Shown: positions 1-7,868 of the stretch, one piece after another
Layout of the letters: each line of letters opens with the position of its first letter
Numbering within the stretch: position 1 is the first letter of the stretch
From: Lachnospiraceae bacterium UBA7480
Lineage (GTDB): Bacteria > Bacillota > Clostridia > Lachnospirales > Lachnospiraceae
NCBI GenBank assembly: GCA_002479655.1
Contig: DLOQ01000027.1
Location: 289-9,132 of the forward strand
Length of the DNA stretch: 8,844 nt
Direction: 5' to 3'
Notes under the pieces: generated by a model
Databases searched by the model: none
Told to the model about the DNA's origin: nothing
The model's input: only the letters and a program-made list of their open reading frames with translations
Position numbers and translations under genes: made by a program

Positions 1-70
1 CTGCCATGGTAACTTCTTCGGCAGGAGTCGGTTCGATGAGAACACGATCTGCAAGTGGTTTGATATTCAT
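1..70 (-). CDS. groES: Co-chaperonin GroES, 5' end only (cut by window edge)
   Basis: Seen: reading the minus strand from an ATG at 70, the first 23 codons give MNIKPLADRVLIEP followed by TPAEEVTMA, then the frame runs off the window. This matches the N-terminus of the 10-kDa chaperonin. The style (MNIKPLADRV, acidic PAEE) is that of Bacteroidota; clostridial GroES usually starts closer to MKLVPLGDRV. Known: GroES forms the heptameric lid of GroEL and assists ATP-driven protein folding in the cytoplasm. No SD sequence precedes the ATG, as is usual in Bacteroidota. A sigma-54-like promoter lies about 50 to 65 bp upstream of the start. groEL would be expected next, outside the window. Only about a quarter of the usual length of roughly 90 residues is present. 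Confidence 0.88.
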   Translation of the reverse strand, partial: MNIKPLADRVLIEPTPAEEVTMA

Positions 71-120
71 TGCTTTATGAAGTTTATATTGTTTTGGTTG
101 AAATATTCCGTAACTGTAAC

Positions 121-136
121 AGCATTTTTCGTGCCA
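121..136 (-). promoter_or_regulatory. Sigma-54-like promoter for groES
   Basis: On the minus strand, 136 down to 121 reads TGGCACG-AAAA-ATGCT. Against the sigma-54 consensus TGGCACG-N4-TTGCW, every defined position matches except one (A for T), and the GG-to-GC spacing is exactly 12. The predicted transcript start is near 110, leaving a leader of about 40 nt before the groES ATG at 70. I saw no TAnnTTTG motif on this strand in the gap. Promoter use is inferred from the motif alone. Confidence 0.5.
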
Positions 137-147
137 AACCGCCGTGG

Positions 148-208
148 TGACACTGTCACGTGACAAAATGTCAACCGGCGAATCAGCTTCCGACTCTAAA
201 ATGTCAAC
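148..208. promoter_or_regulatory. Clustered TGACA/TGTCA palindromes upstream of groES (putative operator or activator sites)
   Basis: Two dyads sit side by side: TGACA-C-TGTCA at 148-158 and TGACA-AAA-TGTCA at 161-173. Their inner halves also form a perfect 12-bp palindrome, TGTCACGTGACA, at 154-165. The motif AAAATGTCAAC occurs at 165-175 and again at 198-208, exactly 33 bp apart, or about three helical turns. The cluster lies 13 to 73 bp upstream of the -24 element of the sigma-54-like groES promoter, so activator binding is plausible. The binding protein is unknown. Confidence 0.5.
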
Positions 209-227
209 AATCGGTCAGCGCTAATGT

Positions 228-950
228 TCAGTCGCGAGGCGGGAGTGAAGATTCGATAATCTGATAAGTAGTGTTCATCAGTTCGTCGCGGCGATAGCCT
301 CCTTCGGGAGGAAAAATTGCGGGATGAATTGTCAGCCGGATTACTCCCGGGCGGGGAATCTTGCGGAAACGCGGCATAACGTCAAACGCGCCGTCGATCG
401 TAATCGGCACTATCGGCAGGTTAAACTCCTTGGCTAAAAGGAATGCACCCTTTTTAAACGGCCTCATTCGTCCGTTCCACGTGCGCGCACCTTCGGGAAA
501 AATTACCATCGACATCCCGTGGCGCAGGTTCTCTTCGGCTCCTGCAATCGTCTGCTTTATTCCCGCAATCGAGTTGTTGTTTACAAACACCTGTTTAGAT
601 GCGGCGCAAGCATAGCCGACAAAGGGAATCTTACGCAGCGATTCTTTCATCATCCACCTGAAATTGTGGCCCAGATGTCCGTAGATGGAAAAAATGTCGT
701 AGGCGCTCTGGTGATTACACACAAACACATAGCTCGTCGAGGGATTAATGTTGTCGCGACCCTTCACCTTTACTCTTACAAAAGCAAGGAGACAGAACAG
801 GCGCGACCAGTAGACCTCAGGCCAGTAGCCCCACCACTTTCCTCCGCCGAGAGCCGAGGCGATTATGGTTGTCAGGGCGGTGATTATGGTTGCCACAAGC
901 ATTATCGGCAGCATTATTACAAACTGATATATGCGGTAGAGAATCATCAT
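228..950 (-). CDS. plsC: 1-acyl-sn-glycerol-3-phosphate acyltransferase (PlsC/LPLAT family)
   Basis: Seen: 240 residues, the family's usual length. An N-terminal hydrophobic segment (about 9-35) should anchor it to the inner membrane. Motif I is NHQSAYD, with the catalytic pair H80 and D85 (H-X4-D). Motif III is FPEGART at 151-157, for glycerol-phosphate binding, and motif IV-like LPIVPITI is at 178-185. Known: the enzyme transfers an acyl chain from acyl-ACP or acyl-CoA to lysophosphatidic acid, giving phosphatidic acid for phospholipid synthesis. Odd: motif II, normally close to FIDR, reads VFVNNN at about 121-126, so the usual arginine is missing; substrate preference may differ. Two ATGs are adjacent (950 and 947), and no SD is visible. 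A TAnnTTTG-type promoter lies upstream at 992-1022. groES follows on the same strand with its own promoter. The acyl acceptor could be another lysophospholipid. Confidence 0.87.
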   Translation of the reverse strand: MMILYRIYQFVIMLPIMLVATIITALTTIIASALGGGKWWGYWPEVYWSRLFCLLAFVRVKVKGRDNINPSTSYVFVCNHQSAYDIFSIYGHLGHNFRWMMKESLRKIPFVGYACAASKQVFVNNNSIAGIKQTIAGAEENLRHGMSMVIFPEGARTWNGRMRPFKKGAFLLAKEFNLPIVPITIDGAFDVMPRFRKIPRPGVIRLTIHPAIFPPEGGYRRDELMNTTYQIIESSLPPRD

Positions 951-953
951 TGA

Positions 954-2567
<1,614 letters not shown>

Positions 2568-2595
2568 TGGATCCTATATTGATTGTGTGGCAGAT

Positions 2596-2613
2596 CATAA
2601 GTCGGAACTTATG
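2596..2613 (+). promoter_or_regulatory. Perfect hairpin between guaB and the solute-binding gene
   Basis: CATAAGT-CGGA-ACTTATG forms a perfect 7-bp stem with a 4-nt loop, 28 nt after the guaB stop and just before the GAGAGG ribosome-binding site of the next gene. No T-run follows, so it is not a standard terminator. It could be an RNA-stability or translation-control element, or an operator dyad. Confidence 0.45.
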
Positions 2614-2630
2614 TGAGAGGATTCGTACAT

Positions 2631-3971
2631 ATGAATAGAAGAAGTAATAAAAAAATCAATTGGAAAAGAAGTCTGCCGGCAGTGCTGGCAGTCCTTCTTT
2701 TCGGGTTTAGCAAGATCACTGCGATGGGAGCGAATCTAACGAGTGCCATAATCAGCGGAGACGGCGATTTTGTGATCTGGTACAGAAGTTCGTTGATTGA
2801 GACATGGATTACGGATATCTATGCAGCAGGACAAAGCGATATTCTGGATCGTATTACTTTTGTTTCCTATTATGATTACAATGAATTTCTGACGGATCTG
2901 GAAGAGATCCTGTCAGAACCGGATGATTCGCTTTATCCGGATCTTATCTTTCTGGAGCCGGATTATGCTATCGGGATCATGGAGACGGGGGCGCTTTTAT
3001 CCGCAGAAGATCTTGGGACCACAGAGACGGACATGAGTAATATGTTCCCTTACACCATTGAAAATGGGACAGATGCTCAGGGGGCGATCAGGACGTTTTA
3101 CTGCGTTGCTTCGCCGGGGGCATTACAGGTTCGTGCGGATCTTGCGGAGGAATATTTGGGGACGAGTAATGCTGCGGAGTTGCATGACCGCTATTTTTGC
3201 GACTGGAAAAAAATGATGGCGGCGGCGAGAATGGTTTATATGAAGTCCGGAGGAATGGTTACCCTGCTGCCGGGATATGGGGAGCTTTATGGAGGAACTG
3301 CAATGCCCGGACAGGATTTTTCATGGGTAGATAAGAACGGAAAACCGGCGGATGCGGCACAGATTGGTCAGATGATGCGGCTTTCCTTGGGATTTGAGAA
3401 GTATACTCTTGGCGCTGAGAAATGGACCTCAGATTGGATGGATGCCATGGATGGAGATGGCATCCGGACATCTGCCGCAATTGTATATGCCGGTTCGCCG
3501 TGGTTTACCGGATACGTCCTGACAGACAGCTGGCTGAATAATACGGTCATCGTAAAGGGTCCGGTGGACTTTCAATGGGGCGGCAATGGATTGGCCGCAA
3601 CCGTAGGTTGTTCAGATGTCAGCTTTGCCGCGGATATCATCAGGACGCTGTGCTGTGACGTAGATGCAATGACGGCGATGGCTGCGGATGGCGACTTTGT
3701 GAACAACAGGGAGGCATTGGTTGCTGCCGGTTCTCTTGGATATGGGAAGTGTGCTTACCTGTGTAATCAGAGTCAGGATCTATTTCAGGTATACCGGCCG
3801 CTGGCAGAGGATATGTCAGGCGATTACCTGACTGCTTATGATACGGAGATCAGGGATATGTATCTTTATAAATTGGAGCAGTATATTATGCAGGGAGGCG
3901 GAATGCAGGAAAGCATTGATTTTGGGGAAGAAATCAGAGATGCTTTGGAAGAGATGATCTCTTCCCGGTAA
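2631..3971 (+). CDS. Secreted extracellular solute-binding-like protein (ABC family 1-like), orphan
   Basis: Seen: 446 residues from the ATG at 2631, with GAGAGG at 2615-2620 (10-nt spacing). An upstream in-frame GTG at 2613 lies in the hairpin and has no good SD. A basic start and hydrophobic segment (about 15-34) form a signal peptide or anchor. There is no lipobox cysteine, unusual for a Gram-positive binding protein. The mature part resembles sugar-type binding proteins: YPDLIFLEPDYA then GALLSAEDLG (102-129), an RADLAEEYLG segment (168-177), DWKKMMAAARM (191-201), AAIVYAGSPWF (282-292) and GGNGLAATVG (317-326). Seven cysteines are present. Known: such proteins capture oligosaccharides or other solutes for ABC importers. 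No permease or ATPase gene is nearby, so its partner and ligand are unknown. It follows guaB on the same strand by 63 bp with no clear terminator between. Family-level identification is moderate. Confidence 0.62.
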   Translation: MNRRSNKKINWKRSLPAVLAVLLFGFSKITAMGANLTSAIISGDGDFVIWYRSSLIETWITDIYAAGQSDILDRITFVSYYDYNEFLTDLEEILSEPDDSLYPDLIFLEPDYAIGIMETGALLSAEDLGTTETDMSNMFPYTIENGTDAQGAIRTFYCVASPGALQVRADLAEEYLGTSNAAELHDRYFCDWKKMMAAARMVYMKSGGMVTLLPGYGELYGGTAMPGQDFSWVDKNGKPADAAQIGQMMRLSLGFEKYTLGAEKWTSDWMDAMDGDGIRTSAAIVYAGSPWFTGYVLTDSWLNNTVIVKGPVDFQWGGNGLAATVGCSDVSFAADIIRTLCCDVDAMTAMAADGDFVNNREALVAAGSLGYGKCAYLCNQSQDLFQVYRPLAEDMSGDYLTAYDTEIRDMYLYKLEQYIMQGGGMQESIDFGEEIRDALEEMISSR

Positions 3972-3977
3972 TTTTAG
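3947..3977 (+). terminator. Possible weak terminator overlapping the 3' end of the solute-binding gene
   Basis: GGAAGAGA-TGA-TCTCTTCC is a perfect 8-bp stem with a 3-nt loop at 3947-3965, inside the last codons of the gene. The tail that follows (CGGTAATTTTAG) has only four consecutive T, so termination may be partial. A fresh sigma-A promoter starts 20 bp later, which fits a transcription-unit boundary here. Confidence 0.4.
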
Positions 3978-3985
3978 AATAGCAC

Positions 3986-4014
3986 TTGGCATAGTTAAAA
4001 TATTGTGATAAAAT
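3986..4014 (+). promoter_or_regulatory. Sigma-A promoter with extended -10 for the 94-residue protein gene
   Basis: TTGGCA (3986-3991), a 17-nt spacer and TAAAAT (4009-4014), with an extended -10 TG at 4006-4007. Each hexamer differs from consensus at one position and the spacing is ideal. The predicted start is near 4021, giving a leader of about 40 nt. Confidence 0.72.
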
Positions 4015-4060
4015 GACTAAAAAGCAAATTAGTGATTGAGAGCAAAGGAGCAGATGGAAT

Positions 4061-4345
4061 ATGCGGATTGGCGGTATAGGTTCGTTTGGATTACAAAATT
4101 ATAGGGTTTCTGCAGTATATGGCAATCCGAGAAGCCTGCAACCGGTGAAAAAGATCGGTCAGGAGACTGCTTATGGAGATACGACTGCGGTTGTAGAGAA
4201 GACGCAGCAGCAGCCATTGCAGGGAGAGACAAAGGATCGTCTGGTGAAGCAGCCGGATGCGGTTAATTATCAGGATATTATGAACCAGATGAGAACAATG
4301 ACAAGATTTAGCGCGGATACGATACCGATGGTGTCGGCGATATAG
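4061..4345 (+). CDS. Small hypothetical protein of 94 residues, own promoter and terminator
   Basis: I do not recognise this protein. Seen: 94 residues beginning MRIGGIGSFG, with a polar Gln/Lys/Thr-rich middle (about 30-65, containing EKTQQQP), then a segment that could be helical (YQDIMNQMRTMTRF, about 70-83). There is no signal peptide, membrane segment or cysteine. AAGGAG at 4045-4050 lies 10 nt before the ATG; a nearer ATG at 4054 is out of frame and stops after 16 codons. A good sigma-A promoter at 3986-4014 and a hairpin terminator at 4363-4400 bracket it, which supports a real, separately transcribed gene. It lies between the solute-binding gene and the VTC/DUF4956 pair, but the terminator argues against sharing their transcript. 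Function cannot be inferred. Confidence 0.68.
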   Translation: MRIGGIGSFGLQNYRVSAVYGNPRSLQPVKKIGQETAYGDTTAVVEKTQQQPLQGETKDRLVKQPDAVNYQDIMNQMRTMTRFSADTIPMVSAI

Positions 4346-4362
4346 AAACCAAAAATCAAAAA

Positions 4363-4400
4363 GGGGATGCTTCCCTAATGGGAGTATCCCCTCTTTTCTT
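4363..4400 (+). terminator. Intrinsic terminator after the 94-residue protein gene
   Basis: A GC-rich hairpin with left arm GGGGATGCTTCCC, loop TAAT and right arm GGGAGTATCCCC is followed by the T-rich tail TCTTTTCTT. The arms pair throughout except for a small internal mismatch and bulge. It lies 17 bp after the stop codon. Confidence 0.85.
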
Positions 4401-4440
4401 GTAATATGATTACCGGAAGGGATTGGATGTGACATAGGAT

Positions 4441-5145
4441 ATGGGCGGCACATTTAAGCGGGTGGAGAAAAAATATCTTCTGACAAAAGAACAGGCGCAT
4501 GAATTGTTTGCCGAATTGGGGGACCGCGCGGTCATGGATGCATACGGTCTGCATACGGTCTGCAATATTTATTATGATACGGAGTTTCATGAGCTGGTGC
4601 GCCGTTCCATTGATAAACCGATGTATAAGGAAAAGCTGCGGTTGAGAAGTTACGGCGTTCCCACAGAGGATTCCGGTGTCTATCTGGAACTGAAAAAGAA
4701 GTGGAAGGGCACGGTTTATAAGCGCAGGGCGGAGATGCCGATGCATACGGCGAGAGAATATCTGGAGCTGGGCGTCTATCCTGCGGAATATGACTGCCAG
4801 ATTTTAAAAGAGATCGATTACGCGCTTCATTTTTACCCGCTTCAGCCCAGTTTATTTCTGGCATATGACAGAGAGGCATATGATCTGGTGGGACATGATA
4901 ATGTCAGATTTACGATAGACCGCAGGATCAGGAGCCGGGAGGAAGAACTTGATCTTTTGGCGGGAGATGAGGGTGAGCCGCTCTTTGATGAAGATATCAG
5001 GGTTTTGGAACTGAAAGCGCCGGTCGCTCTGCCGAAATGGTTTGTATCGCTGTTATCGGAGCTGCAGATCTACCCTAATTCTTTTTCTAAGTATGGTAGC
5101 GTCTATAAGGAGAAGAATCATCAAATCCATAATATGATTGAGTAA
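4441..5145 (+). CDS. VTC-domain polyphosphate polymerase-like protein (triphosphate tunnel fold)
   Basis: Seen: 234 residues, soluble, no signal peptide. Charged residues expected to line a triphosphate tunnel occur in order: E9 and K11 in VEKKY, K65-R67-R69 in KLRLRSYG, E83 and K85 in LELKKK, R95-R96 in YKRR, R156 and R161-R162 in RFTIDRR, E190 and K192 in LELKAP, and K217 in SKYG. Known: the VTC4 catalytic domain makes polyphosphate from ATP in eukaryotes, and bacterial relatives are annotated as polyphosphate polymerase-domain proteins, though other triphosphate chemistry is possible. An in-frame TAG at 4435 makes 4441 the furthest upstream start. Its only nearby SD-like bases (AGGA, 4436-4439) are 1 nt from the ATG, unusually close, so translation may be weak. 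The DUF4956 gene follows 75 bp later on the same strand. Confidence 0.82.
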   Translation: MGGTFKRVEKKYLLTKEQAHELFAELGDRAVMDAYGLHTVCNIYYDTEFHELVRRSIDKPMYKEKLRLRSYGVPTEDSGVYLELKKKWKGTVYKRRAEMPMHTAREYLELGVYPAEYDCQILKEIDYALHFYPLQPSLFLAYDREAYDLVGHDNVRFTIDRRIRSREEELDLLAGDEGEPLFDEDIRVLELKAPVALPKWFVSLLSELQIYPNSFSKYGSVYKEKNHQIHNMIE

Positions 5146-5220
5146 ATAAAGAGTTATGTAAACCAGAGAAACGGTATTATAGATATTATAATAAAAATAA
5201 AGAACAACGAGGAGAACAAT

Positions 5221-5898
5221 ATGTTTACAAGCGTACTGAATGAGGCGGAAGGTCTGATGAGCATTTCGGATCTTCTGCTCTGCACGGGGGCGTCCATTGC
5301 CTGTGGCTTTATCATCGCCCTGATCTATATGTATCGATCCCACTATACCAAGAACTTTGTTACGGCGCTGGTTCTGCTTCCGGCATTGGTTCAGGTAGTG
5401 ATCATGATCGTCAATGGCAATCTGGGGACTTCCATTGCAGTCATGGGAGCTTTTGCGCTGCTACGTTTCCGCTCGGCGCCGGGCAATTCCAAGGATATGA
5501 CGGCGCTGTTTTTTTCCATCGTGATCGGTCTGGCGAACGGCATGGGATATCTTACATTCAGCATATGTATCGTGGCTGTTGTGGGATTGGTATTTTTCCT
5601 GATCAATGCGACTCATTTTGCTGAATCAGGACGGAAGTATAAGACGCTGAATGTATTGATTCCGGAAAATCTGAACTATGAGGACGTGTTTAGTGAAATT
5701 TTTGACGAATATCTGATCTCTGCGCAGCTGGTCAAGGTCAAGACGACGGATCTGGGCAGTATGTTTGAACTGAGCTATGAGATCGTCCTGAAGGATCCGA
5801 AAAAGGAAAAGGAGCTGATTGATGCGATCCGCTGCAGGAACGGCAACCTGACGATCACATGCAGCCAGCCGCAGTCGAAACCGGCGGAAGAACTGTAA
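5221..5898 (+). CDS. DUF4956 multi-pass membrane protein, partner of the VTC-domain gene
   Basis: Seen: 225 residues. The N-terminal part is hydrophobic, with about four or five membrane helices (roughly 17-38, 45-66, 68-81, 93-110 and 111-131). Between them lies the conserved motif FALLRFRSAPGNSKD (78-92), the family signature. The rest (about 138-225) is a soluble alpha/beta domain beginning TLNVLIPENLNYEDV, which may resemble small ACT- or ferredoxin-like regulatory domains. AGGAG at 5210-5214 with 6-nt spacing strongly supports the start. Known: DUF4956 proteins have no assigned biochemical role as far as I know, but often sit beside VTC-domain genes. Inferred: it could anchor the polymerase or provide a path for its polyanionic product. 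A perfect TATAAT at 5187-5192 lacks a matching -35, so shared transcription with the upstream gene is the better guess. A terminator follows 35 bp after the stop. Confidence 0.85.
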   Translation: MFTSVLNEAEGLMSISDLLLCTGASIACGFIIALIYMYRSHYTKNFVTALVLLPALVQVVIMIVNGNLGTSIAVMGAFALLRFRSAPGNSKDMTALFFSIVIGLANGMGYLTFSICIVAVVGLVFFLINATHFAESGRKYKTLNVLIPENLNYEDVFSEIFDEYLISAQLVKVKTTDLGSMFELSYEIVLKDPKKEKELIDAIRCRNGNLTITCSQPQSKPAEEL

Positions 5899-5913
5899 AC
5901 AGGTATTCCTGTT
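5898..5913 (+). repeat. Short perfect hairpin at the DUF4956 stop codon
   Basis: AACAGG-TATT-CCTGTT forms a 6-bp stem with a 4-nt loop, beginning on the last base of the TAA stop. No T-run follows. It may help protect the transcript end upstream of the main terminator, or be chance. Confidence 0.4.
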
Positions 5914-5932
5914 AAGGAAAGTGTATTAAAAT

Positions 5933-5962
5933 AAAATCCCCCGTCATGGACAGGGGATTTTT
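5933..5962. terminator. Bidirectional terminator between DUF4956 and the chemotaxis receptor
   Basis: AAAATCCCC and GGGGATTTT pair across a short inner stem (GTC/GAC) with loop ATG. The T-run after the plus-strand hairpin (ATTTTT) and the A-rich flank before it (a T-rich tail on the minus strand) make it work both ways. It lies 35 bp after one stop codon and 40 bp after the other, as expected for convergent genes. Confidence 0.88.
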
Positions 5963-6002
5963 GAATGTTTGATCGTCTGACAGCAAATAACAATATTATT
6001 AT

Positions 6003-7487
6003 TTACTGCTTCTCCATCGAACGGAGCCGGTTTGCCATCTGGTTCAGATCACTGATGATCTGACCGACTTCGATTGTGATCGTATTGTTGGCTTCACTGA
6101 CATTCAGGGTTTCCGTAGAATGTGCGGTGACTTCTTCCGTAACTGCGGAAATGGTCTCGATGCCCTTGACGATGACTTCATTGGCATTTCCCAATTCATA
6201 GACCATATGGTTCATCTGACCTGCCGCAGTGGCAACTTCTTCCGTCTTTACGGCGATGGCTTCAAAGTTTCTTGCCGTGTTATTGGCGGCGTCATTCTGC
6301 GCCTGGATATTTTTGATCATATTTTCGATGACCTTGACTACGGATGCAAGCTCACTGGAAATATTGTCGATCAGAGTCGTGATGTCAACGGTAGCGTTTT
6401 GTGTCTGCGTTGCAAGGTTGGAGATCTCGGAAGCAACGACGGCAAAACCTTTTCCGGCTTCTCCGGCGCGTGCGGCTTCTATGCTTGCGTTTAAGGAAAG
6501 CAGACTTGTCTGGGATGTGATATTGTTGATCAGTTCAATGATCGACTGCATCTGGTTCGTATATTCATTTAATTCCGCAAGCTCTCTGGAAACATTTTCG
6601 TTGGCTTCATTGGAAATCGTGACATAACGGATCAGATCGTCGATGCTGTGCTTTGAGTCATCCAGCTCCTGCTGGGTGGATCTGATATTCTCTATAATGG
6701 AAGTGGAAGACTCGCTGACTCTCTGGATGCTCTGTTGGATCTCTTCCGTCTGTTCCATCTGCATCTGTATGGAATCCACGGTCTCATTGTTGCCCTGCGC
6801 AACCTCCTGCATGGAAAATTTGGTTTTTTCAGCGGTAGATTCCAAAACGCTCATTTTTTCCGTAACGCTCTGGATGGAAGCGCTCATCTGATCCGCGATC
6901 TGCAGGATCTGACGCATCACTTCCGTGGTATGCTCTTTTTCGGAATTGATCTGCGCAAGACGATCCCTGTTGACCTTATCGGATACGATCGTTGCCATAT
7001 ACAGAAACAGGGAAAACAGAACGACGGAACCAATACGGATCTCAACATCCGGAAGGGAATCTTTGGCAATTCCGCCTGTAAGTCCCATGACCGTAACCTG
7101 TATGATATTGCCCAGAGTGACGATTGCGACATAGTAGACAGATAATCGGACGTTGTTATATGAGATCAATAAGACCGCGATCATAAAACCGTAAGTATAG
7201 GCTACCGGTGAAGTGGTCGTAAACAGGATATAAAGATAAAATACAGTAAATCCTATGGTCATCAGATAAGGAATAACGGTTGAATCCTGATTCTTTTTAT
7301 AGATCACGATACAGGCGATCAGAGGGATCAGTGCAAGCGCACAGAAAATGATATAGTATGGTATATCTCTGGAGCCTTTGATGACTTCGATCAGATAGCA
7401 GACCACCAGAACAATGTTCATAAGCGCATATGCAATGACGCTTGTTCCGTTGGCGCGCTGCATATCGGATAAATTCTTGTAGTTCAT
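6003..7487 (-). CDS. Methyl-accepting chemotaxis protein with six-helix membrane sensor
   Basis: Seen: 494 residues from the ATG at 7487, chosen over an in-frame start at 7544 because AAAGGGG lies 7 nt upstream of 7487. The N-terminal third has about six hydrophobic helices (roughly 16-36, 44-63, 72-90, 95-112, 114-133 and 152-170). A long polar coiled-coil cytoplasmic domain (about 180-494) carries the hairpin tip IEAARAGEAGKGFAVVA at 336-352, the contact site for CheA and CheW. Known: these receptors control the CheA kinase and adapt through methylated glutamates or glutamines. Odd: there is no large extracellular ligand domain and no clear HAMP domain, so the membrane part itself may sense the signal. 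No C-terminal NWETF-like tether was seen. No che or flagellar genes are nearby. The domain call is near certain; the ligand is unknown. Confidence 0.93.
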   Translation of the reverse strand: MNYKNLSDMQRANGTSVIAYALMNIVLVVCYLIEVIKGSRDIPYYIIFCALALIPLIACIVIYKKNQDSTVIPYLMTIGFTVFYLYILFTTTSPVAYTYGFMIAVLLISYNNVRLSVYYVAIVTLGNIIQVTVMGLTGGIAKDSLPDVEIRIGSVVLFSLFLYMATIVSDKVNRDRLAQINSEKEHTTEVMRQILQIADQMSASIQSVTEKMSVLESTAEKTKFSMQEVAQGNNETVDSIQMQMEQTEEIQQSIQRVSESSTSIIENIRSTQQELDDSKHSIDDLIRYVTISNEANENVSRELAELNEYTNQMQSIIELINNITSQTSLLSLNASIEAARAGEAGKGFAVVASEISNLATQTQNATVDITTLIDNISSELASVVKVIENMIKNIQAQNDAANNTARNFEAIAVKTEEVATAAGQMNHMVYELGNANEVIVKGIETISAVTEEVTAHSTETLNVSEANNTITIEVGQIISDLNQMANRLRSMEKQ

Positions 7488-7685
7488 TATTTTTCCCCTT
7501 TCTTCAATTCCACTATAATGTTTTAGACTTTTTAAGTTTATCATATTTCTTTAAAAATTTACAGATGTTAATTGCATTTTATTTGTGTATTTTGATTTCG
7601 TTTTTATGTCAACAATGATGTTTTATGTTAATGATGATGGTTTGGCGGTAAATGGTAATGTTGATAGTCATTTGGTGCTTTTTTT

Positions 7686-7868
7686 GGTCAATTCGTGCTT
7701 TAGGGTTAAAAAAATCCCAATTATGACCGATATAAAAAATAACAGGAGTTTTCTTATTTTGATGATATTTACGGTTGTAAGGAAAATCCTGCATTGATCT
7801 GTCGAAACGGATTTCGGCGTTCTGTACTGGACATGGATAGTCGGTAGACAGGGCGATCAGCCTTTTTC
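7686..7868. other. Run of inverted repeats, possible structured RNA or dispersed element
   Basis: Three structures lie in series. The first is GGTCAATT (7686-7693) with AATTATGACC (7719-7728), a bulged stem around an inner GGG/CCC. The second is AGGA-AAA-TCCT at 7780-7790. The third is TGATCTGTC (7795-7803) with GACA-GGGC-GATCA (7847-7859), enclosing CGAAA-CGGA-TTTCG at 7803-7816 and followed by TTTTT at 7863-7867. The last could end a plus-strand transcript. I do not recognise it as a known riboswitch or small RNA class, and no clear promoter precedes it. Confidence 0.3.

Noticed and set aside
2613..2630. GTG start for the solute-binding-like gene
   Set aside because: It lies at the end of a hairpin without a good SD; the ATG at 2631 has GAGAGG upstream.
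6120..7145. Several plus-strand open frames of 69-136 residues opposite the chemotaxis receptor
   Set aside because: They are complements of the repetitive coiled-coil and membrane coding sequence, without SDs or recognisable domains.
7488..7544. 19-residue N-terminal extension of the chemotaxis receptor
   Set aside because: The AAAGGGG site for the ATG at 7487 falls within it, and the extension is unlike receptor N-termini.
7585..7797. 70-residue plus-strand open frame in the same gap
   Set aside because: No SD and a translation dominated by Phe, Val and Ile from T-rich DNA.
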